Source of the DNA: Baffinella frigidus
Taxonomy: Eukaryota > Cryptophyceae > Cryptomonadales > Baffinellaceae
Assembly: GCA_026770585.1 (NCBI GenBank)
Contig: MU646321.1
Coordinates: 957,526-968,096, forward strand
DNA: 10,571 nt
Direction: 5' to 3'
The notes under the pieces are model-generated. The model was not told the DNA's origin. It did no database searches and saw nothing but the letters and a program-made list of their open reading frames with translations. Positions 6,121 through 10,571 of the stretch are shown here, piece by piece. Position 1 is the first letter of the stretch. Every line of letters starts with the position of its first letter. The translations under genes were made by a program, and so were the position numbers.

Positions 6121-6380
6121 CCACTCACCACAAGAGGGATGGAGACCTGTATCACTACAAACACGGCCGCCATGTATGGGGTTTGGGGTTGGGGGTTGGG
6201 GGTTTTCGGGTTCTCCGCGGGAGGGCTCAAAGCCTTATCCTGGTAACCGTGTGCAACTGCACGTCCATCTCAAGTCAAAGTCTATTATTTTCACGCGGTA
6301 TCTCCAAAAGTGAACGATTCCCAGTACACACAATACAACTGCCCTGTGGCGTTTTATGGCATTTAGCCCTCCCGCGTAGT
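6121..6380. other. mostly unique sequence with a possible start exon at 6147-6173
   Basis: Holds the minus-strand MAAV start described separately and a short telomere-like patch at 6176-6215. Bases 6216-6380 are unique, with no convincing gene on either strand. Confidence 0.4.
6147..6173 (-). CDS. possible nine-codon start exon (MAAV..)
   Basis: Minus-strand ATG GCG GCC GTG opens MAAVFVVIQ, ending with CAG immediately before GTCTCC, a GTCT-type donor like those of the exons at 6517 and 8061. The phase-0 exit could join the phase-0 exon at 5654-5721, giving a shorter transcript from an internal promoter. The twin at 1478-1504 has the same 27-nt length. Evidence is limited to start, donor and twin. 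Confidence 0.25.
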
Positions 6381-6510
6381 TAGGGTTTGGGGTTTGGGGT
6401 TTGGGGTTTCGGGATTCGGCTTTCAGCTTTCGGTTGTGGGTGTAGGGTGTAGGGTGTAGGGTGTAGGGTGTAGGGTGTAGGGTGCAGGGTGCAGGGTGCA
6501 GGGTGTAGGG
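6380..6510 (+). repeat. TTTGGGG then GTGTAGG/GTGCAGG block
   Basis: Three TTTGGGG units at 6386-6407, then TTTCGGG, six or more GTGTAGG units and three GTGCAGG units. It lies directly downstream (minus sense) of the exon at 6517-6584, so the proposed intron begins in this repeat. Confidence 0.8.
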
Positions 6511-6516
6511 TGAGAC

Positions 6517-6584
6517 CTGGGGGCGGTAGGCGCCCGCGCCTGAGGGGTCGCCCATGAGCAGCGACCGCCGGAACGCCGCGTAGT
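6517..6584 (-). CDS. exon-like piece DYAAFRRSLLMGDP..
   Basis: 68 nt on the minus strand between ..CGCGGGCAG and GTCTCACC. It enters in phase 1 (AC completes a codon) and reads YAAFRRSLLMGDPSG then AGAYRPQ, leaving in phase 0. Twenty-one of 22 codons end in G or C. Two further copies lie upstream in gene order (6769-6820 and 6972-7012). Across the three, six substitutions are visible in the shared codons and five are at third positions, so selection once acted on this protein frame. Both others lack a clean donor, so this is the best functional copy. No family recognised. Confidence 0.55.
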
Positions 6585-6677
6585 CTGCCCGCGGGGAGAG
6601 CGCCAAGTTAGCGTTTGGCGTTTGGTGTTTGGTGTTTGACGTTAGGGGTTGGGTTTCGAGGTGAGGGTTCAGGGTGC

Positions 6678-6760
6678 ACTCACACAACACACAGCACACA
6701 CCACTGACCAAACACCACACACACACCACACACACCACACACCACACACCACAACACACG
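6678..6760. repeat. CA-rich microsatellite
   Basis: Imperfect CACACAC/ACCACAC run on +, next to a perfect palindrome at 6761-6786. Confidence 0.85.
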
Positions 6761-6786
6761 CGACCCGTCAGGCGCCTGACGGGTCG
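6761..6786. repeat. 26-bp perfect palindrome
   Basis: CGACCCGTCAGGC (6761-6773) is the exact reverse complement of GCCTGACGGGTCG (6774-6786), with no loop. It covers the end of the decayed exon copy at 6769-6820. The half GACGGGTCGC resembles the exon text, so it may have arisen by an inverted duplication at the exon edge. Confidence 0.8.
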
Positions 6787-6820
6787 CCTATGAGCAGCGA
6801 CCGCCGGAACGCCGCGTAGT
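6769..6820 (-). pseudogene. decayed copy of the DYAAFRRSLL exon
   Basis: Enters after ..CCTCGGGCAG in phase 1 like its siblings and reads YAAFRRSLLIGDPSGA, then meets TGA at the centre of the palindrome. It differs from the 6517 copy at ATG/ATA and CCC/CCG, both third positions. With no donor before the stop it is probably a broken or skipped exon. Confidence 0.5.
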
Positions 6821-6836
6821 CTGCCCGAGGGGTTTC

Positions 6837-6971
6837 GGGTTTGGTGTTCAGGGGTTGGGGTTGAGAGTTGAGGGTGAGCACACCCACGGTGTGAAGAGAG
6901 GGGAGAGGAGGTTAGGGGTTAGGGGTTAGGAGTTAGGGGTGAGGGGTTTAGTGGTTTAGGGTTAGGGGTAA
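6837..6971 (+). repeat. degenerate GTTAGGGG/TTTAGGG block
   Basis: GGTTAGGGGTTAGGGGTTAGG and relatives on +, plus a GAGAGGGGAGAGGAGG patch at 6895-6910. It separates two copies of the DYAAF exon. Confidence 0.75.
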
Positions 6972-7012
6972 GGGTTCGCCCACGAGCAGCGAACGCCGAA
7001 ACGCCGCGTAGT
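6972..7012 (-). pseudogene. decayed copy of the DYAAFRRSLL exon
   Basis: Begins after ..CTGCGCAG in phase 1 and reads YAAFRRSLLVGEP, then runs straight into telomere-like TTACCCC without a donor. Relative to the 6517 copy, TTC/TTT, CGG/CGT and GAC/GAA are third-position changes and ATG/GTG is first-position. The acceptor has a pyrimidine-rich tract (CCCCTCTCCCTCCCGCTG). Confidence 0.5.
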
Positions 7013-7151
7013 CTGCGCAGCGGGAGGGAGAGGGGCGATTGCGTTGGGGATTGGGGTTGAGGGCCTAGGGTGTGGGTCGGGTTCAATCTCGTGGTGCATG
7101 GGGACAGATGGTTCGCAATACAGAAGCACCAGCCGGCTGCAGACCTTTGGA

Positions 7152-7304
7152 TCACTCATAGCTAGGCTGAGAGTACTCAAGAACAACGGAAACCTGGAAC
7201 CCAAACGTCTGCGGAATTTCTGCTGCCCCGCCTACTTGCGCCCCGTCTACTCGCCCTTTCATGACGGCCGTGCAGGTATCCATAAAGGTACCAGGGTAGC
7301 TGCC
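7152..7304 (-). CDS. short open frame MDTCTAVMKGRVDG.., uncertain
   Basis: A minus-strand frame opens after a TAG (7305-7307) and ends in TGA at 7152-7154. An ATG at 7281-7283 would give 43 residues, including DTCTAVMKGRVDGAQVGG and FGFQVSVVLEYSQP, which look protein-like. The + strand is open across the same bases, so one of the two is a shadow. Its phase does not join the neighbouring proposed exons simply. Confidence 0.2.
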   Translation of the reverse strand, partial: GSYPGTFMDTCTAVMKGRVDGAQVGGAAEIPQTFGFQVSVVLEYSQPSYE

Positions 7305-7389
7305 CTACGTACCTACCCACCTAACCCCCGCCACCCTCTCTCTCCGGCGCGTCCACCTCCTGATCCGTGTCAACACCGAGCAGGGTCGG

Positions 7390-7735
7390 CAGGATCAGCA
7401 GGCGGGCAGGGGGGGTAGTGCAGGCAGGGTAGCAGGTAGGCGGGGCAGCAGGGCAGCAGGGAGGGAGGCTAGCAGCCAGGCAGGCTCACAGCGGGGCAGA
7501 AAAGAAGCGAGGCACGGAGGCTAGCATCAAGGCAGGGAAGCTAGTGCAGGCAGGGGAGGCACCTGTGCCATCCGGGAAAACAACATCCGTCGACTGATCC
7601 AGCCCTGGCAGGGTTATGCAGAGAGACAGGCAGGGTAAGGCTGGCAGCTGCAAGGCAGGCAAGGGTAACGCATCGAGGGTGGCAGGCAGGAGAGGGAGGG
7701 AGGCTAGTGCAGGGAGGGTTTGGGGTTTAGGGTTG
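7390..7735 (+). repeat. GCAGG-rich low-complexity DNA
   Basis: Repeated GGCAGG, GGGAGG and GCTAGC words on +; on the minus strand it is a long CCTGCC pyrimidine-rich stretch. The exon at 7563-7604 interrupts it. As intron sequence it would supply polypyrimidine tracts ahead of the minus-strand acceptors. Confidence 0.65.
7563..7604 (-). CDS. exon-like duplicate LDQSTDVVFPDGT
   Basis: 42 nt on the minus strand between ..AACCCTGCCAG and GTGCCTCC. It enters in phase 1, reads LDQSTDVVFPDGT and leaves in phase 1, so it can be included or skipped without a frame change. It duplicates the end of the exon at 7764-7851 (LNQSTDVVLPDGT); of four differences, two are third-position and silent. The phase-1 exit matches the phase-1 entry of all three DYAAF copies downstream. 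Confidence 0.5.
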
Positions 7736-7763
7736 AGGTTGCATGGCAGGCTAGGCTATGTAC

Positions 7764-7851
7764 CTGTGCCATCCGGGAGAACAACGTCGGTCGACTGATT
7801 CAGGCCCGAGGCTGAGAAGCTGCTCCCCTTGTACCCGGCCCCCGGCGCGTT
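7764..7851 (-). CDS. exon-like piece NAPGAGYKGSSF..DVVLPDGT
   Basis: 88 nt on the minus strand, beginning right after ..CCCCAAACCCCAAACAG and ending before GTACATAG. It enters in phase 0, reads NAPGAGYKGSSFSASG then LNQSTDVVLPDGT, and exits in phase 1. Twenty-three of 29 codons end in G or C. It is one of the clearest coding islands: no repeat character, intact borders, telomere-like DNA directly abutting the acceptor. No family recognised. It would follow the exon at 8061-8102 (phase 0 to 0) and precede 7563-7604 (phase 1 to 1). Confidence 0.55.
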
Positions 7852-8060
7852 CTGTTTGGGGTTTGGGGTTTAGGGTTTAGGGTTTAGGGTTTAGGGTTTG
7901 GGGTTTAGGGTTTAGGATTTAGGGTTTGGGTTTTCGGGTTTAGGGTTTGGCGTTTGGGGTTGAGGTTTTTAGGTTTTAGTTTTTAGGTTTTAGGGTTTGG
8001 CGTGTACTGTTTAGTGACTAGTGTTGAGTGTTTAGGGTGCAGGGTTTATGGGGGGCAGAC
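7852..8060 (-). other. proposed 209-nt intron made of telomere-like repeats
   Basis: In minus-strand sense it runs GTCTGCCCCCC..CAAACAG. Between these it is almost entirely CCCTAAA, CCCCAAA and variants: on + it shows two TTTGGGG units, four TTTAGGG units, then drift. Both flanks are open, phase-0 coding-like pieces. The C4A3 variants are at the acceptor side. Confidence 0.5.
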
Positions 8061-8102
8061 CTTCCCCGGAGACGCGCCCTTTTTCTCGTCGAAATCAATC
8101 AC
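8061..8102 (-). CDS. exon-like piece VIDFDEKKGASPGK
   Basis: 42 nt on the minus strand between ..CCACCCGCAG and GTCTGCC, phase 0 at both ends: VIDFDEKKGASPGK. The same frame stays open upstream to a TAA (DAFLKVPRHPQ before VIDFDE), so the acceptor could lie further up and the true exon be longer. The charged, hydrophilic character differs from the Gly/Ala-rich exons downstream. Function unknown. Confidence 0.45.
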
Positions 8103-8723
8103 CTGCGGGTGGCGAGGCACTTTTAAAAAGGCATCTTACTTGACAACAATGTTTATCAAAAAAATGATATTCCTTTTTATTTTTGATATCGTTTTTATTC
8201 GTGCCGGGTCACGGGTCAGACACTCCATCTCTTAACCCGCAAGCTCTCTCTCTCCGGCACAGCAATCCATCGCTGAACCACTCCATCGCGTAACCCGCTG
8301 CGCCGGGTTAGACGCGGGTTCCGGCGCCGGGTCAAGAGCGCCCTCAACCCTCGACCCTACAGACATGGGGTGCGGCGCCGGTTAGAGAGAGGGTGCGGCG
8401 CCGGTGAAAGATAGAGGGCGAGGGAGAGCGCGCTAGAGAGATAGGGAGAGCTCGCTAGAGGCAGCGTCCGGCAGCGTCCGACAGGCAGGTCAGTCACTTG
8501 AAGGGGCCCCCAACCCTCGAGACATGCAGTGCGGTGCCGGTCAGAGGGAGGTTGCGGCGCCGGTGAAAGATAGCGAAGGCGGGAGAGAGCGCTGGATGCA
8601 GCGTGCGGTAGAAGCAGGTTCGTTTAGGGCCTAGGGGTGAGGGGTGGGGCGTGAGAGGTTCAGGTGTTCTGTGTTCGGGTTAACCCCTGAATCCTAACCC
8701 CTAGCCCCTGAAACTTAGGGGGT
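8103..8723. other. long intron-like stretch with internal direct repeats
   Basis: Bases 8139-8200 are AT-rich and contain a TATCAAAAA/TTTTTGATA inverted pair (8154-8162, 8180-8188). Bases 8341-8420 and about 8510-8580 are direct repeats (GCGGCGCCGGTGAAAGATAG). GCAGCGTCCG is doubled at 8461-8480. A minus-strand frame at 8232-8366 is open for 44 codons from an ATG (VEGALDPAPEPASNPAQR) but has no support beyond openness. Bases 8615-8710 are telomere-like. Confidence 0.4.
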
Positions 8724-8727
8724 AGAC

Positions 8728-8754
8728 CTCGAGGATGCGGCGCTGGAGGTCGAC
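8728..8754 (-). pseudogene. partial copy of the VDLQRRILE exon
   Basis: Bases 8724-8756 are identical over 33 bp to 8920-8952. The minus strand encodes VDLQRRILE followed by GTCTACC. Upstream the homology stops in a GA/CT microsatellite, so the 5' part of the exon is missing. The perfect identity suggests a recent duplication. Confidence 0.6.
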
Positions 8755-8756
8755 GG

Positions 8757-8850
8757 GGAGAGAGAGAGGGTGTGCGTGTGTGAGAGATAGATAGAGAGAG
8801 AGAGAGATAGCGAGAGAGAGAGAGAGATAAAGAGAGAGATAGGGAGGGAG
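8757..8850. repeat. GAGA microsatellite
   Basis: Imperfect (GA)n with GATA interruptions on +. The minus strand translates to a repetitive SLSLYLSL artefact. Confidence 0.9.
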
Positions 8851-8923
8851 ACAGTGTGCGGCAGGCAGCAGCAGAGTCCCCACAGGGGTTAGGGTTCAGG
8901 GTTGGGGTTTAGCGTTGACAGAC

Positions 8924-8998
8924 CTCGAGGATGCGGCGCTGGAGGTCGACGGTGAGCGTGCATGAGTACCGCAGGTCGGGCGACGGCCCGTACTCAAC
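8924..8998 (-). CDS. exon-like piece VEYGPSPDLR..VDLQRRILE
   Basis: 75 nt on the minus strand between ..AATCCGTAG and GTCTGTC, phase 0 at both ends, 25 codons: VEYGPSPDLRYSCT then LTVDLQRRILE. Twenty-three codons end in G or C. Its first ten codons recur in degraded form five times upstream in gene order (9127-9813), and its last nine codons recur at 8728-8754. Differences among the better YGPSPDLR copies (TCG/TCC, CCC/CCG, CGG/CGT, CCG/CCA) are mostly third-position. This is the most complete copy. Function unknown. Confidence 0.55.
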
Positions 8999-9815
8999 CT
9001 ACGGATTCGGGCTTAGGGTTTAGGAATTTAGGGTCTAGGGTTGATTAGGGTTGATTTAGGGGTTAGCATTTAAGGTCTAGGGTTGAATTAGGGTTTATCA
9101 TTCAAGGTTTGCTCCAGGGTCAGGGTGCGATTACGGCACGTACTCAACCTACGGATTAGGGTTTAGGGTTTAGGAATTTAGGGTCCGGAGTTTAGGGTTT
9201 AGGAATTGAGGGTCTAGGGTCTATTTAGGGTTTAAGCCCTCGCCGAGGGCTTTATTTGCTCCAGGGGTACGCAGGTCTGGCTAGGGCCCGTACTCAACCT
9301 TTGTTGGGTTACGGTTCACAGTTTAGAGTTTAGGGTTTAGAGTTTAGGGTTTAGAATTCAAGATTTGAGGTCTCCGGAACGCAGGTCCGGGGACGGCCCG
9401 TACTCAACCTACGGTTTCGGGTTAGGTTCAGGGTTTAGGAATTTAGGGAACTGGGGTTGATTTGGGGGGTAGAATTTAAGGTTTGCTCCAGGGTTTACGG
9501 TTCAGGGGTTGGGTTTGGGTTTGGGTTTGAAGTTAAGGGAGTAGGGTTTGAGGTTTCCGGAACGCGGGTCCGGCGATGGCCCGTAACTCAACCTTGATTG
9601 GGTTACCACTCCAGAGTCTTGGAAGGGGTCGCCCAAAGTTAATTCCCCTTCAAGACAGTGGTTTTCAAAAGTCAACGACTGCGTCCTGACGCGGTTCAAA
9701 AAAATCAACCCCCTCCTGCACTCTGGTGTGGTACGTTTCAGAGTTTAGAGTTTAAGGTCTGTGGTTGAAGGCTTGAGGTTTCTGTTACGCAGGTCCGGCG
9801 ATGGCCCGTACTCCC
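8970..9815 (-). repeat. tandem array of degraded YGPSPDLR exon copies with telomere-like spacers
   Basis: The text GCAGGTCCGGcGATGGCCCGTACTCAACCT recurs with right ends near 9000, 9150, 9300, 9410, 9593 and 9813, so the first three intervals are about 150, 150 and 110 bp. Spacers share TTTAGGAATTTAGGG, CTAGGGTTGATTTAGGG and TTTGCTCCAGGG. On the minus strand the copies read VEYGPSPDLR with damage: a stop in the copies near 9150 and 9300, and a one-base insertion in the copy at 9563-9594. This looks like local amplification of one exon plus part of its intron. Confidence 0.65.
9601..9787. other. unique stretch with open minus-strand frames
   Basis: Two minus-strand frames are open: one reads TQSLTFENHCLEGELTLGD and runs into the 9563 copy; another reads EGVDFFEPRQDAVVDF before a stop. 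Neither has matching splice borders. Bases 9738-9780 return to telomere-like DNA. Confidence 0.25.
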
Positions 9816-9993
9816 GGTGGGGCGGTGGGGCGGTTCCTACCTCTCGGTAGGCTACGGGGCCCCTCCCCGGAAATCCGGGTGGGGACGTGAGAAATTGCTG
9901 ACTGTTGGCGTGTTTCTTGGGCAATAATCCAATAATTAAATGATCCAGGAAGGGTTGGCACCGGAGACGCTCTCACAACAATGACAGCGAGAA
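9816..9993. other. unique sequence with a small hairpin
   Basis: GGCCCCTCCCCGG and CCGGGTGGGGACG (about 9857-9886) form an imperfect hairpin. TGACTGTTGGCG here (about 9899) recurs as TGACTGCTGGCG near 10152. No supported gene. Confidence 0.35.
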
Positions 9994-10136
9994 GATTTTG
10001 TAAAAGCCAACCCCCATACACTTGTCAACTTCAGGATCCGAACCAGCCAGATTGGCGTGTTATTTTCAGGTCAATTTACGAGCTCGTGCTCAAAATTTGA
10101 CAGTGTGTATGGGGGTTAACTTTAGCAAAAAAAATC
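9994..10136. mobile_element. foldback element with AACCCCCATACAC ends
   Basis: AACCCCCATACAC (10009-10021) and GTGTATGGGGGTT (10105-10117) are perfect inverted repeats. Similarity continues outward (GATTTTGTAAAAGCC against TAACTTTAGC..AAAATC) and inward (TTGTCAAcTT against AAaTTTGACAG). About 143 bp in all, with no open frame. MITE-like; it differs from the other two element types in this window. Confidence 0.55.
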
Positions 10137-10225
10137 CGCTAGCCGTGCATTACTGACTGCTGGCGAGATCTGAAAAGAAGCTCTAATCAGTCGAACGGTG
10201 GGAGAAGCACGGGCGGGGGGGCTCG
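10137..10225. other. unique sequence, nothing recognised
   Basis: No repeat, hairpin or frame of note apart from the TGACTGCTGGCG echo of 9899. Confidence 0.4.
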
Positions 10226-10445
10226 GTTTCGGGTTTCGGTTTTCAGTTTCAGAATTTCGGGTTTAGAATTTCGGGTTCGGAACCTACTCCGGTAAGGAGT
10301 CACGGGGCTCGCAACCTAAGTAGTAGTGGGGGGTGCGGGGATGCGGCGCGTGTTTTCGAGTTTCGAGTTTCGGGTTTCGGGTTTCGGGTGCAGGGTTCAG
10401 GTTTCAGGGCTCAGGGCTCAGGGCTCAGGGTTCGTGGGTTATAGG
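10226..10445 (+). repeat. TTTCGGG-dominated telomere-like block
   Basis: TTTCGGG and TTTAG variants, then GGGCTCA units at 10407-10427. A unique GC-rich insert at 10280-10350 contains GGCTCGCAACCTAAG, related to GGCTCGCAACCTTGATG at 10450 and more loosely to the ACTCAACCT motif of the exon array. Confidence 0.7.
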
Positions 10446-10459
10446 GTGAGGCTCGCAAC

Positions 10460-10503
10460 CTTGATGGCGTTTTGTTCCGTGAGCGCCTCCTCAATTTGAC
10501 GTC
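10460..10503 (-). CDS. exon-like piece RQIEEALTEQNAIK
   Basis: 44 nt on the minus strand between ..GTTGTAGCAG and GTTGCGAG. It enters in phase 1 and reads RQIEEALTEQNAIK, a helix-like charged stretch, leaving in phase 0. That matches the phase-0 entry of the VEYGPSPDLR exon. The donor (AAG before GTTGCG) coincides with the conserved AAGGTTG text of the array, so the border is uncertain. Upstream exons would lie outside the window. Confidence 0.3.
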
Positions 10504-10571
10504 CTGCTACAACGTGGCACCCACAGCCCCGTCAGCTTGACACCCAGGACATCCGTGCCCTCTCTCTGCCC

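Noticed and set aside
6235-6759. 174-codon minus-strand frame
   Set aside because: Most of it is translated telomere-like and CA repeats (TLHPTPYTLHP, VVCVVCV). Its one meaningful part is the DYAAFRRSLL exon, treated separately.
8701-8883. Frame translating to SLSLYLSL repeats
   Set aside because: It is the GA microsatellite read on the minus strand; only the VDLQRRILE end has independent support.
1-10571. tRNA, rRNA, CRISPR, reverse transcriptase or transposase genes
   Set aside because: No cloverleaf with a proper T-arm, no rRNA-like text, no regularly spaced short repeats with unique spacers, and no recognisable RT or DDE motifs were seen. The interstitial repeats are too degenerate and too short in period to be CRISPR.

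Overview
The window looks like subtelomeric or repeat-rich nuclear DNA of a eukaryote whose telomere repeat is of the plant/algal TTTAGGG type. It opens with a pure C-rich (CCCCAAA)n array. Degenerate TTTAGGG, TTTGGGG, TTTCGGG and GTGTAGG blocks then recur across the window, almost all with the G-rich strand on +. I see no bacterial-style operons, no rRNA or tRNA and no long open frame outside low-complexity DNA. The species cannot be named from the sequence. A GC-rich, intron-rich alga would fit the coding-like segments.

Layout. 1-94 is the C-rich array. 95-1610 is mostly unique sequence with two arrays of heat-shock-element-like half sites (377-425 and 1124-1151, in opposite orientation) and a broken foldback element. 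1612-1929 (-) is a 106-codon reading frame broken by one stop. 1930-2862 is telomere-like DNA with an inserted foldback element (2359-2624) and a 70-bp higher-order repeat. 2930-4545 is a cluster of short foldback, MITE-like elements of one family, with an occupied and an empty version of one insertion site. 4606-5310 is telomere-like DNA with three copies of a short GC-rich block. 5308-5721 mixes GAA/CAA-type triplet DNA with three GC-rich exon-like pieces. 5818-5977 is an unusual three-arm foldback element.

From about 5650 to 10500 the + strand is mostly telomere-like and simple repeats. On the minus strand, short GC-rich islands stand out between the repeats. They begin right after AG, end right before GT, are open in one frame, and keep compatible splice phases from one island to the next (8924-8998, 8061-8102, 7764-7851, 7563-7604, 6517-6584, 5654-5721). 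Several islands occur in tandem copies whose differences fall mostly at third codon positions. I infer one intron-rich minus-strand gene (or a recently decayed one) whose introns consist largely of telomere-like repeats. The protein family is not recognised. Exon calls rest on reading by eye; no transcript or homology search was available.
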